Translations under genes and position numbers: made by a program
Notes under the pieces: generated by a model
Databases searched by the model: none
What the model saw: the letters and a program-made list of their open reading frames with translations, nothing else
What the model was told of the DNA's origin: nothing
Part shown: positions 12,170-23,650 of the stretch, one piece after another
Position numbering within the stretch: position 1 is the first letter of the stretch
Layout of the letters: every line of letters begins with the position of its first letter
Origin: Pseudisothecium myosuroides
Taxonomy: Eukaryota > Streptophyta > Bryopsida > Hypnales > Lembophyllaceae
Length of the DNA stretch: 64,000 nucleotides
Direction of reading: 5' to 3'
NCBI GenBank assembly: GCA_951799445.1
Contig: OX637296.1
Location: forward strand, 25,234,001-25,298,000

Positions 12170-12620
12170 GTCAATAAGAGAGCCTAGCAGTTAGGAATGA
12201 TTTGACTAGTATTTACACTGATTTTCAACTCTTTGTCCAAAAAAGGTATGAGATGAGAATGTAAAGAGTTGAGCTATGGTCAATCTAATTGATTTATACT
12301 TGTTTTCAACTCTTTGTAAAAAAAAAAGCCTGTAAAGAGTCATATCAAAAGAAAAACCTAGCTAGGCGTGATTTGGCTATTAATTACAAATTTTCAACTC
12401 TTTGTCTGAAAAAGGCATATCGAAAGAATGTGAAGTCAAGTCAACGGGAGAACCTAGCGGGCTGATTTGACTAGCTAGCAGTTATACTAGTTTTCTACAC
12501 TTTGTTTGAAAAAGACCTGCGAAGATCAATCATGTCAACATGAAAGCCTAGCTAGAGTCAATTTGAGTAATGTATACCTATTTTTCAATTTTTTGTCCCA
12601 AAAAGGCATGTCAAGAAAAT
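12170..12620. repeat. degenerate tandem repeat, ~80-100-bp period
   Basis: The phrase TTTTCAACTCTTTGT recurs at about 12222, 12302, 12391, 12491 and 12581. Each copy is preceded by a version of GCCTAGCnnn and GATTTGACTAG, and followed by an AAAAAGGCATnTCnA-like block. Units are clearly related but diverged. No frame is conserved across them. Confidence 0.65.
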
Positions 12621-13767
12621 TTGGACTCTCTTTTGGACTCCCGACAAGATCAAACAAAAATTCAAGCAATATAATAAAGGAAACCAAGCTCAATTGCTTC
12701 TCCGGATAAGTTTAGGAGAAATTATCTTGTAATGAGAATGAAGGAGAGAATAGTGGAGACAATGATGGACAAAGTAGTCATATGACTCATAAGGCAGAGA
12801 GAATGGAGAACAGCAAGTATAATTATTATAAAAAAAAATCTTTATTTGGACAAGAAAGAAAATATCTTAATGTGCAAGATAGATTCTTTTATAGGATGAG
12901 TAGTTAATCCAAAACTACTAAAAATGAAAAGAAAAAAAGATTTGAACTCAATAATTTGAAAATTAGTTGTGGTAAATAGAAAAAAATGATATTTTGAAAA
13001 TACCATGTCTCATAACATGTCAATTGTAGTAATGCATGTCAAAAAAGCAATTGAAAGGCTTAAGAAAATAACACCTTTTTTGCCCATATAGCATTCAAAC
13101 CCCTTCTTCCATTATGTTTCATTTGTAATTACTAAGTTAGGCTATTTTAATCACCTATTTATTTCTTAAAGGATTGTACTTTAAAATTGATAAAAATCAA
13201 AGGTGGATTTTATGACTAGTTAAGTATGTAGAATAGATTTGTATATCTTGCCCTTCACTTCACTTATAATATCACAAATTTAAGAGGAAAAAAATAGCCC
13301 CTACTATTGTGGAAGATTGAGATTAGTTGAGAGTGTAAGGTAACAATATTTGCAATCTTCAAAATAAAGGATTGAATGTACTTCATATTATTGAATTTCA
13401 AAAGGGCTTTTTTTTGTCTTGTGGATAGTCAATAGGATTTTAGATTTTCTTAGTATGCATTTTTAGATACAATATGAAAAAACTAAAAAATTTCATCAAA
13501 ATGCTAAAAATTCATCAAAATAGGTGTTTCAAAAATTAATCGCAATGCTTCATGAATGGAAAGTTGTACATTTTAAATAAGTTTTTGTAGGTGGTAGTTT
13601 TAGAAATATATCACCTAGTCCATACTTTAAATTAGGTTGTTTTGTTTTGTTTTGTTTGTTTGTAACGGTGAGATCTTTAGAATCATGCTTCTCTCCATTA
13701 TGTTTGTAATACTATTAGAAAGCTCTTTGCAAAGAAAAGTGCATAGGCTTTATTTTGTGACATTTAG
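12621..13767. other. AT-rich intergenic DNA, repeat fragments
   Basis: No gene seen. A stretch at about 13420-13560 is similar to 60340-60480 (both contain a GAnTTTTCTnAGnATGCATTTTT-like core and a later AGGTGTTTC), so it is a dispersed repeat. A fourth diverged arm of the 11276 foldback family lies at 13655-13775. Confidence 0.5.
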
Positions 13768-13886
13768 CATTATAAGACATTTGAGGCCATTAGAAGACTG
13801 TGAGTTCCCAGTGTGTTCCCAGCCTGGGAACTCTGCCACATGCGCAGTCTTGACGTGATCAAGAGAGTGCCACATTAGATACAATT
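13768..13886. mobile_element. truncated MITE of the CATTAGAAGA family
   Basis: It begins CATTATAAGACATTTGAGG and continues through GCCATTAGAAGACTGTGAG, CCAGCCTGGGAACTCTGCC and GAGAGTGCCACATTAGAT, matching the left half of the intact copy at 43939. The right terminal repeat is missing. Confidence 0.6.
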
Positions 13887-14880
13887 GTTGTGTCAAAACT
13901 GCACACCAATCATATAGTTAAAGTACATAAACCGTACGCTATTGATATTCATTGTTTTCGCACTGATTCAGTGCGTAAAAATACACTGAGTTAGTGCGAT
14001 TATGGTATGAACCCATGAAACAACGATAACCGCACAATAATTGTTGCCAAATCGTAGGGTCTAAACTTTGTGATGTAGTCATCATTAAATCATGATATTA
14101 ATTGAGGAAGTTTTCAAATAAAATGTGCAAGGGCAAAATGTCTATGTACAAAAATCAACCAAATTTTGTAGAAAAAATAAAAGATTTTTTAGAATTTGAC
14201 ATGGAAGCTAGTGTGTACTATATCTACAAGAGGAAAGTTTGAACTGTTGGCCAACAATATTTTAGGGAGAGGACTATTTTAGGGAACCAATTTTTTGACT
14301 TCTAAAAAACAAATTTAAACTTTGGACTTGAACTTTTTATTTGATTTTAGTTTGACAACAATTGAAGGCAAAATTATTCCTAAACTATAATTTCTCCCTA
14401 CTTACATAGAAGAGTAAACATCATAAAACTTAGTAATAGCAATTCTAATTCTAGACGACTAACACACACATATATCTTTGGAAACAAAAAATAATACTCT
14501 TACTATATGAATCAATGGGAAAGTTATTGAAAAGAGTTAAGATCATTTATTATGATTTTTTGAAAATGATATTACTTTATTTAGTTTGAGCACATAGAGA
14601 GGATAAATTGATTTTTTTAAATTGAATTCCAATAAATGTGTGAAAGGCAATTTGGAAGTTTGAATTGATCACAAAGTTCAATTGAAATGAATTATGGTGT
14701 CATTTAAGTAAGTTGGACCATGTTGCAGGTTTTGATTTTTTTTCCCATCATTTTAGTTGGTAATTTTTCCAAATTTGATTCAAATTGCGTTAAAATATAT
14801 TGAAAACCTTATTTTTTCATCAATACTTTATTTGATATAATTGAATATTATACGGAGTAGTAATGTGTAGAGAGGTGAAT
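13887..14880. other. AT-rich intergenic DNA, no gene seen
   Basis: Only short AT-driven frames; no exon-like segment, RNA gene or complete element is visible. Confidence 0.55.
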
Positions 14881-14884
14881 TTAA

Positions 14885-15805
14885 CCCCTAAAGTACCAAA
14901 GTCCCCTCGGGGGACACTTCAGATTTCGGGCAAGCCCGTGTGGCCTCAAATTTTGATCTGATTTCTTGAAACTTTTTTTGAAGATAGGGAATCAAATTAG
15001 CTTTCTAAAAATATAATTTTTTTTTCAATTGGTGCCCGGGAGCAAAAGTTATGCCATCCTAAAGCAAAAAAGCAGTTCGACGGGCAGAAAAAATAAAACA
15101 CAAAAAAAAGTTTTTTATTATTTTTATTTTTTTTCCTCAAAGATCATGTTTTTGTCTACATCTGAAGCTTTGAATCATTCTATGTGGACTAATAATGAGA
15201 AAGTTATGGACAATCTTGTTTTTCGGGCAATTTAAGCATCTTCAAAAAAACTAACTTATAGAATTCATTTTTGAATGCAAATTTCAATTTTTTTTCAATT
15301 TTTTTTTTTGACGAGGTCAAGTTTGTTTGCAAGAACAATCCCACCATTGGGATTATGTTGTTTTAATTCCACCTAAGAGCTATTAACAATTTAGTGTTTC
15401 GTTCAATTTTGGACCTACTTCTATTTAACAATTTTTTTATATGTGAAAATCAAGGTTTGACATTCTGAAATTTTTTTCCCCAACTCTCAACTCAAATGTT
15501 CAAGATAAAAAATTACAACTTTTTGTTGTGTAGTGCAAAAAAAATCCACAAATGGCCGTCAAAGTCATCTGAAATTGCAGGAAACAGTTCAAAAAACTTT
15601 TTTTTCCAACTTTGAATGCTAACATCTTCCAATCGAAACGGTCAAATGTCTTGAAATTTTTACCCCATAATCTGAGACAAGTGAAGTACAAGATCCTACG
15701 GTTAGATTCTAAAAAATAAAATTTTGGGGGTTTAGGGAGTGATCGCAGCAGAAATGGCAGTTTTCACTAGTTCCGGAGCCAGAAAATGCCTTGGTATTTT
15801 AGGGG
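14885..15805 (+). mobile_element. complete TTAA-flanked non-autonomous element, copy A
   Basis: A 921-bp element flanked by TTAA on both sides (14881-14884 and 15806-15809). Its ends are CCCCTAAAGTACCAAAG and CTTGGTATTTTAGGGG, inverted over about 16 bases with a few mismatches. Flanks outside TTAA do not match, so TTAA is the only target duplication. The interior is AT-rich with no transposase, and is closely similar along its whole length to the element at 19745. Shared landmarks include TTTTTGTCTACATyTGAAGC, AAAGTTATGGACAATCTTG and TACAAGATCnTACGGTTAG. TTAA target sites and CCC ends are the hallmark of piggyBac-type DNA transposons; family assignment is inference. Confidence 0.8.
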
Positions 15806-15809
15806 TTAA

Positions 15810-16158
15810 TGTAAGAATGTTACATTTCGAGCAGTTATGACTTTGTATTAAACAAGAATCTCTATGTACTAAAATCAAATAACAAAAAAAAGTATATATA
15901 TCTTGTACGATAAAAAAATGAGAATTATAATTGTATTGAAAATTAATATATACTTGTGATATGAAAATAAAATAAATTGTTGTTGGTAGTTGAGACGTAA
16001 TGAGCCCTAAAAATAATAAGTTGTTTATGTATTTAGGCACAATGTTCCTTGTTGTACCCTAGAAATATTTTATAGAAGTATGTCTAGATTTTATTTATTT
16101 TTTGTTTTAGATTTTGTTTATGTGATTTTCTACTAGTTATTATCTCTTTTAAAATTGA
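15810..16158. other. AT-rich spacer, no gene seen
   Basis: Nothing recognisable between the TTAA element and the next MITE. Confidence 0.5.
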
Positions 16159-16436
16159 CATTAGAGGAGATTTGAGGGGTCTAAAAATTGTGAGTTCTCA
16201 GACTGTGGGAACTATAAGATTGCCCTGGGAATTGCTTGGGAACTGTAATCTAACGTGGCCGAGAGACTGCCACGTCAGATATTAATAATTATTTTAAAAT
16301 TAATTAATTATTTTAAAAAAATTAAAAAATTAATTTTTTTTTTTAAATTTTAATTTATTCTGACAGCATGGGGCTGGTTCCCAACAACGGGAACAACCCT
16401 GAAACAGTCTTCCAGAGGCTCAAATCTCCTCTAATG
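16159..16436. mobile_element. MITE with CATTAGAGGAGATTTGAG ends
   Basis: A perfect 18-base terminal inverted repeat (CATTAGAGGAGATTTGAG at 16159 and its complement ending at 16436) bounds a 278-bp element. Inside are an AT tract and the subterminal motifs GTGAGTTCTCAG, GCCACGTCAGAT and TTCTGACAGCAT. The same layout is seen at 43939-44208. A target duplication is not obvious. No coding capacity. Confidence 0.85.
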
Positions 16437-16539
16437 ATGACTAGTTTAGATGTCTTTTATATAATGAAAATGTTTCCAATGCCTTTTCACAACATAGAAA
16501 TTGCACACAATGTACTGAAAAGAGGCAGGCAGCTCTGTG

Positions 16540-17740
16540 CCTGCCTCCCTTGCCTCCTCCTTTGCTGCCCAAAAATATTTGGGCCGTTGATATTCTTTGG
16601 AGAAATTAGAAACCCCCCTCAGCGCCGTTGGTTTCATTTAAAAAGGTACCGCAAATGGCGGTCGATCACGGGCCGTCGATCTTGGTTCGAAAATCTGACA
16701 GGCTACTCACAGCCATCGATGTTTTGTGGCTTGTAAAAAAATTAGAACCGTTGATTAGGCGCCATCGCAAGGCGATAGGGTTTGGCGCTCTGATGTGATG
16801 GCCGCTTAAGCTTAGTTTCCACTCTGTCTCCATGAGTTTGCCTTCGCCACTTCGGGCGTGTGCTCCGCCACTTCAGATTTTTGCTCCGCGAGTTCGGGTC
16901 TGCTCCAACACTGGCCGTATGAGAGTTCGCCTCTTTCGAGGTCGGAGGTGGGAGACCGGACATTGGAGGTATGACTCTGGACTGGCAAATCCTTTGAGCT
17001 TCAGGTATGATTCAATGGTTCGGATTTTGGTTTGCTTAAAAGGGTTCAATTGTTCAGTTCGCCTTCATATCACGCTGCATTAGTTTTGTTAGTACTTTAC
17101 TGAGTAGCTAAGAGAGTAGAGAATCTTTAGCTCCACGATAGAGAATTGAATTGTGTTTTGTCACTTTCATATCACATGGCTGCATTAGTTTCTGCAGTAT
17201 TGTGCTGAATAGTGCAGAACTTTATTGCATGGTGCTTTCAGACTTTTGGGTTTGTTTGATTTGCATTTGATAGGATGATAGATTGCTTGAATATAGCTCT
17301 TTAGGTGTGATTAGAACATCTGCTTTAGGGGTTGTTTGATTTGCTCAATTTGGTGTTTTGCTGAAGCTGGTGTTTGTTGTGGGGTGCAGGATCTGGAATT
17401 CAAGATTTTTTTAGCGCTGAGATTTCTTCAATTTAGGGATAGTCTATTTCAAAATCAAGACAATCTGTGTGGAATTTGAGAATTGAGGAGCTAGTATATG
17501 GAGATGAAGTTTCTTAGGTATATAGTTTATTGAATTGCTGTATGTGTATACTGTGTAATTGCAAAGATGTTGTTGTATTGATGAGATTAGGGTTTGGAGT
17601 GGTGGGAAGTGTGCTCATCTGATACTAGGGCATTCTCTGTGCTGTGAGGAGTTGTTTGTAATTGTAGGTATGATCGTAGAAAATTCATTTAGAGAGTGTT
17701 AAAGTGACATCTAATTGGACTTGGTGGTGTATTGAGTGAA
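16540..17740 (+). other. GC-richer gene-like island, unassigned
   Basis: From about 16600 to 16980 the base composition rises sharply to that of the leaders of real genes in this window. A possible donor follows (GGAG|GTATGACT near 16967). The following ~700 bases are T-rich and intron-like. No coding exon with a recognisable product follows. Flanking phrases (CACAATGTACT.AAAAGAGGCAG at about 16505 and 17888) occur on both sides, which would fit a mobile element that captured a gene 5' end. A decayed gene or non-coding transcript is also possible. Confidence 0.25.
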
Positions 17741-18484
17741 CGAAATTTGAGTTTTTTAAAACAAAAAAGAGTTAACATGTACCCCTTTCAGAATCATTTG
17801 TGTGAATATTTTACAACCAATCAAAAAATGACACGTGGTGTCCATGTGAAATTCAAGTACAATTTTCTCGAAAAGATGACAATTTGTCACAATGTACTCA
17901 AAAGAGGCAGCACCTGCCTCAAACCCATAAACAATGTACATTATTTTTATGTATTACATACTTTATACTAATATTGATTTACATTTTTTTCAAGACAAGT
18001 TATAAAATAGAAAAATCACAATCAATGAGAAATAATTTAAAAATTAAGATAGTAAATATAAACAAGTGGTGTAGTCATGTTTTCATCCATAGATCACTTG
18101 TTTGATATGTGAAGAAGGCATTAAGTGTAAAATACATAATTTAGCTATATGCAAAAGATACTTAATTTGTGTGCATAAAATTATATATATTCTAAAAATA
18201 TTCCACATTTTTGTACTACTTTAGAAAATATTCCTAAAATATTCCTAAAAATGCTCTAAACCATTTTTAAAATACTAAGGATTATTTTGGAATCACTTTG
18301 CTTTGCAAGTAGTTAATTTTTTTTAGTTTTTGAATAAAATGGCCCCTATGTTTCCTTGCACCATGTTTATAAATTTTTGTAATGTGCCTTGTTTTTAAGT
18401 GTGATATCTTTAAAAATGAGCTACATTCTTTAACCGCATTTTTTATGCTTAATCATGCTTTTCCAATACCTTCTACTAAAGCAA
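17741..18484. other. AT-rich intergenic DNA, no gene seen
   Basis: No supported gene. Short frames carry no family motif. Confidence 0.5.
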
Positions 18485-18704
18485 TGATGCTAGTATAAGA
18501 GCACAGATCGAGATGTGAGTCTACGAGCTTTGAACCTAATTGTAGGTATATACCTACAACCATTTGAAGGAGTTTATAACATAGGTATATTATAACGTGG
18601 AAAGAGTCCATAACATAGGTATCTATAACTATAAAAGGTGTTAATAATATACACTCCTAAGCTCATGGTCTCATAGATTCTATACTCACATGCTAGCATT
18701 CCTC
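18485..18704. mobile_element. candidate MITE flanked by a 12-bp direct repeat
   Basis: The 12-mer CTACTAAAGCAA occurs directly before (18473-18484) and after (18705-18716) a 220-bp segment. Near its ends the segment carries ATGCTAGTATAAGAG and CTCACATGCTAGCAT, which are approximate inverted repeats. A 9-12-bp duplication would suit a Mutator-like MITE, but the terminal repeats are short and offset, so this is tentative. Confidence 0.45.
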
Positions 18705-18716
18705 CTACTAAAGCAA

Positions 18717-19434
18717 GGCCCTGCAGGTTAGAGTTTTCAAAGCCATGATGAATATTAATTTAGAACATGTTATTATTGAAAGACTATTGTTTAGTAAATT
18801 GAATGCTTCTTGAGACATTCTTAAATTTGACGTATTCTATTGTATAATACTACCATTCAATTGCCTACTAAGATCTTTAGATACTCTTGCAAAAAAAAAA
18901 TTAGGGACATTCAAATGACTACAAGTGAGTTTCAAGAAACTATGTCAATTCCCAATTGCATTGATTCATCTCTTGATATGAAGTTTTGTAAAGATTCATT
19001 GTTAACAACAAATTAAAAAAATTATTTGATATTGATTTATAAATAAAATTTGTAGACTTTTAATTCTTAATTACATTACCACAATTATATACATATGAGT
19101 TGTTACTAATATTTTTAGATAAAACCAATAATTATTATTTATAAATTATTTTAAAAACAAAAACAAGGGCTTTGCTAGTCTCTACACTACCGATGACAAT
19201 TGACTAAAGATTTTAGACTTCTTAGACTTTAGAAAATTAAATTTTTAATAAATTAAAATGAATTTTTAGATTTAAACTCTAGGACTTTAAATTAATTTGG
19301 AAATGAAATTGTGTTTCTATCATTTGTTAGGCTTTGCAAATTTTCCTTTTTTTTTTTCCCTTTCAGTGGTTTTGGTTGAAGACCAAAGATGCATTATTTA
19401 TTATTTGTCAAACTTTGGTCTTTGGTAAACATCC
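18717..19434. other. AT-rich intergenic DNA, no gene seen
   Basis: Nothing recognisable apart from poly-A/T runs. Confidence 0.5.
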
Positions 19435-19437
19435 AAT

Positions 19438-19601
19438 CACTAGAAGAAATCTGCGTTGAACTCAACAAAAACTACCCCACGTGTTTGTTGTGTCCAACGC
19501 AAAATCTACGTTTTTCTGCGTTGGAAAACGCAAATTTTGCGCTGGACACAACAAACATGTGGGGTAGTTTTTGTTGAGTTCCATGCAGATTTCTTCTAGT
19601 G
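19438..19601. mobile_element. CACTA-type foldback MITE
   Basis: A 164-bp near-perfect hairpin: the left arm starts CACTAGAAGAAATCTGCGTT and the right arm ends GCAGATTTCTTCTAGTG, with about 69-base arms and a short central loop. The ends resemble CACTA (En/Spm) termini and it is flanked by the 3-bp direct repeat AAT (19435-19437, 19602-19604), as expected for that superfamily. Arm mismatches are few, so the insertion is probably recent. Confidence 0.85.
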
Positions 19602-19744
19602 AATATTCAAGAGGTCACACTAAATGACTAGTCTCAAAATTATGATCCAATTCATTTATATTTGTACATAGTCATTTCTTTGGTTTAAGGTTGAGCCACC
19701 CATTACCAACCACTGCCCCATCAACATTCAATAGAGTGTCTTAA

Positions 19745-20650
19745 CCCCTAAAGTACCAAAGTCCCCTCGGGGGACACTTGAGATTTCAGGCAGGCCCATG
19801 TGATGTCAAATTTTGACCTGATTTTTTTAAACTTTTTTTGAAGATAGGGAATCACATTAGCTTTCTAAAACTATATTTTTTTTTTCAATCGGTGCCCGGG
19901 AGCAAAAGTTATGCCATCCTAAAGCAAAAAAGCAGTTCGCCAGGTAGAAAAAAAAATGATATTTTTTTCTTAAATTTTTTTTTCTCAAAGATCATGTTTT
20001 TGTCTACATTTGAAGCTTTGATTTGTTCTATTTGGACTAATAATGAGAAAGTTATGGACAATCTTGTTTTTTGAGCAATCTAACCATCTTCTTCAAAAAA
20101 CAACTTATAGAATTCATTTTTGAATGCAATTTTCAAATTTTTTCAATTTTTTTTTGACGAGGGCAAGTTTTTTTGCAAGAACAATCTCACCTTCGGGATT
20201 ATGGTGTTTAAATTCCATCTAAGAGCTATTAACAATTTAGTGTTTCGATCAATTTTGGACCTACTTCTACTTAACAATTTTTTTATATGTGAAAATGAAG
20301 TTTTCACATGCTAAATTTTTTTTCCCTGACTCTCAACTCAAATGTTCAACATAAAAAATTTTAACTTTATGTTGTGAAGTGCAAAAAAATCCACAAATGG
20401 CTGTCAAAGTCAACTGAAATTGCAGAAAACAGTTCAAAAAAACTTTTTTTTCAACTTCAAATGCTAATATCTTCCAATCCGTACGGTCAGACTTCATGAA
20501 ATTTTTACCACATGATTTGAGAAAAGTGAAGTACAAGATCATACGGTTAGATTCTTAAGAAAAAGTTTAATTTGGTTTAGGGAGTGATCGCAGCAAAAAT
20601 GGCAGTTTTCAGTGGTTCCAAAGCCAGAAAATGCCTTGGTATTTTAGGGG
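19745..20650 (+). mobile_element. complete TTAA-flanked non-autonomous element, copy B
   Basis: A 906-bp element with TTAA at 19741-19744 and 20651-20654 and ends CCCCTAAAGTACCAAAG and CCTTGGTATTTTAGGGG. It is in the same orientation as copy A at 14885 and closely similar end to end, differing by scattered substitutions and small indels. No transposase frame. Flanking bases outside TTAA do not match. Confidence 0.85.
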
Positions 20651-20654
20651 TTAA

Positions 20655-21429
20655 ATTCATGAGAGGCTATGACCAATTTCCAACCATAAGTTCTTGGGGT
20701 TTCAAACATCAATTCCTCTATTTTTGTCATGATACATGTGCTTGGTTTGGAGTGCCAAAGTGAACAAGAAGTAGTCTCTTAAATGAGTGGTTTTGGAATG
20801 GTCTAGGCATTGGACATGGGTCCGGACCAACTTTTGGCTTTCAAAATTCATAGTAATTTCACTTCAAGTGATAAAATTATCAAAAAATTTGCAATCCCTA
20901 TCATTTTTATTTTTGTACATAGAAAAATATTTGCTTTGCATTGCACTATTCCAAATATGTCCAAAATTGCTTATTTGGTCAATTATGGGTGGCTCTACCT
21001 TAGTAGCAATGTCTTGAAGTTTTAATCTAGTAATGTCCTAATCATCATATTTAAGATCATATTTTTAGAACCAATCCCATAAGAATTAAATAAAGGAGTC
21101 TCATCAATTTGGATCATTTTCAAAAGACAATTTTTTGGTGTGACTAACTTTGTAATTTTTAATGTGGTTTAGTTTGTGTGAATACACATAGTTTGAATTG
21201 AGTTAAATTTGTTTAAAAACACGATATATGGAATAAGGGTAAATTTATTCTAATATAATTTGATATATCCTTTCATCACAAAGTGACTCACTTATGCCAT
21301 TAGAAGATAAATGAGGCCATAGGAAGATCATTTCAATGCTGGACAAAAGCATCCCTGGTTGAATTTTAGTTGCAAGAGACTATTATGTCAAATGATATTA
21401 TTTAATTATAACCCATAGTTACGCTAATT
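20655..21429. other. AT-rich intergenic DNA, no gene seen
   Basis: Includes a segment near 20790-21010 that resembles, in inverted orientation, 59860-60060 (both contain a GGnCTAGrCATTGG-type phrase and an AATTTCAnTTCAAG block), so it is dispersed repeat DNA. No gene is visible. Confidence 0.45.
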
Positions 21430-21934
21430 TCCCTTCTTCCGACCATTCCCCTCTAGATTGTTCCCAAAAACCTCCACTCCACCCTTCTCTGTGGGCCTTC
21501 CTCCCATCTAAGCCGGAATCCTTCCACTCCAAGCCCGCTCCCTGCCGGCTCCACCCCAGTCCCCTCCTCCCTGTCGACCACCCTCCAAAACTCGATCCGT
21601 AACAACATGCCTGCTAGCTTCCTCCCCACTCTTTCCACTATGTCCATCCCTGTCCTTTGCCAACTCCCCACCTCTAGTCCACTCTTGTCTCAGAAATTTG
21701 TCTTCAGTCCCCGCCTACAGCTACCCATAGCTACCCAAGCAGATGATGCCTTTTGGGGCAAGATAACTTCTAATCTACCCGTCAAATTCTTCCAATTTTT
21801 TTCCTCAAGAAGGTGGTCAAAATACCCACCTTTTTGTCAAAATTTGAAGAACATCCGTGTAAAAATGACTTTATATGCTTCTACCCAAGATCACCTGCGT
21901 ACATTCAATGGTTATTTGGTCCTTTAGGGGTTAA
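21430..21934. other. C-rich island inside a TTAA-type element end
   Basis: At 21430-21760 the plus strand is strikingly rich in C and T (CCTCC, CCACTCC runs), unlike its surroundings, and frames stay open on both strands without recognisable motifs. The stretch ends in CCTTTAGGGG followed by TTAA (21931-21934), the terminus of the TTAA family, so the island may be cargo captured by such an element. The matching left end was not found. Confidence 0.35.
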
Positions 21935-23006
21935 TTATTCAATATGGAGTCTCTCTTCTTAAGAAGGCATGTAGTCTAGGTGTCATTTGGACCAACTTTT
22001 GGGAGTCCACTGTAGAATCCTAACAAATAAACTCTTTATATACGCCACTCTTAAAGTGGTTGGAGTTATTTCTTTGTCTTCATCTTATTAGGTTAGATGT
22101 TCTTCTTTAGCAATTGATTGAATGTCTACATTTAATTTTCATGAGTTTTTAAAATTTAAAACAATACAAATGAACAATTCAAAAACATTAAATCATTATA
22201 AAATTAAGAAACTAAAATTCATGAACAATAAACTACCTCTTTGGTCAATGAAAAGTTTTTGGGGTTAAATTCAAGTTTGTTTGTGGAAATCCCTTTCATA
22301 TATTAATGTAAAATTATCTTTCAATTTGAGCATAACATTGTAATTAGTTGAATCCTCTTCCTCCCAAGGAGCGATATAATTTGTCTTTAGATACTTGGAG
22401 GGGAATTTAGTTACAATTTTAAAAATGAGATTTGCTAGGCTAGGGATAATTCTTCATTGGATTGTCAATTCTAGGGAATGGGTTTGGTCAGCTGGCATAT
22501 CCCTCGACACACAACAAAGTCAACAAAGCAAAACAATATTATAGTAGGAAAATAATGATTATTGATCTTTTATGGCTACAGTTCAAGGCTACGATTTGTG
22601 GGGTTCAATTATTGAATTAATATCAATGAAATAGTAGAGAATTTAGTCTCAATTATTTTAGTATTAGTTGGTATCAACTATATTACAAATTTAGTTTGGG
22701 CGCCAATTGCAAAACCAATCCTTGTACATTTTAATGCGGGTGTCGGAGTTTAGGGAGCAGGTGTTCGAGTTTGACTCATTTGAGGAAGTTGTACCATCGC
22801 GGGCTCTTGCTTCTTGTGAAAGCAAAAATGACCCTCCCAAGCTTGGTTAAGAATATCATGAAGAGTGCTTCCAATTTTCTAATCCAAAATCTTCTTGCTT
22901 TTGGATTTACTTAGAATGTAGAACTTGTTACTATATGTGATTTGTATTTACAATTTAATTTCATTTCATCTTCCATATTTAAAATTAATTTTATTTCAAT
23001 TTTTCA
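21935..23006. repeat. dispersed repeat, homologous to 24128-24485
   Basis: Blocks here recur in the same order upstream of pyruvate kinase. They are CTCTTCTTAAGAAGGC with CATTTGGACCAA (about 21950), GCCACTCTTAAAGTGGTTGG, GGTCAATGrAAAG with GTGGAAATCCC (about 22236), and GTGCTTCCAATTTTCyAATC through TTTATTTCAA (about 22862-23000). The second copy lacks about 700 intervening bases. Confidence 0.7.
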
Positions 23007-23650
23007 CCCCTAAATGCCCAAGGCCTTTTTTCAACTTCTAGGAATTTGCTCTAAATTGAACAAAAAGCCAACATTTTCATGATTTGTATCAATTTTTTTT
23101 GAATTGTAACCGTACAAATTTAAACTAGACATGTTAGAGATCACATAGGAAAAGAAAATATAACAATATCACTTACAGATTGAAAGATTATAATGTTTGA
23201 TCATGAGGGTGTTAAAACCGTGAAAGTGATTTGAAGTCTTCAATCCTCTTTTCACATGTCAAATCTAGAAAATTGGTCACCAAAATAATATGAGGTCAAA
23301 GGACATAATATGCCTAACTCCAATCAATTTACGGCTTCTCAAAACTTCTACTACAATTTTTTAAAATGAACTTATAATGTGAAATTTTCTCCGAGATCTA
23401 GTGTATTTGGGCTCATTTCCGAGAGCCTTCAACACTACAGAAAGTCAAGATTGCAATTGACACCCTTGCATAAAAGCTTGAATAGAAAAAATCATAATCA
23501 ATCATTTTCAAAATTGGATTTTAAATGCTAAAATTAGACTTCTCAAAAAAATTCAAAAATATAAATTATTAAAAATAGCAAATTGGTTGGATTTTATTTA
23601 ACTTCAAAGTATTGTTGACACTAAAATTTGGTGCCTCGGGCATTTAGGGG
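23007..23650. mobile_element. TTAA-type element, copy F, with mutated left flank
   Basis: A 644-bp element with ends CCCCTAAATGCCCAAGGCC and GGTGCCTCGGGCATTTAGGGG, a 13-base perfect terminal inverted repeat plus more. The right flank is TTAA (23651-23654), the left flank TTCA (23003-23006). The homologous copy of the left flank near 24480 reads TTAA at the same alignment position with no element there. No coding capacity. Confidence 0.8.
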
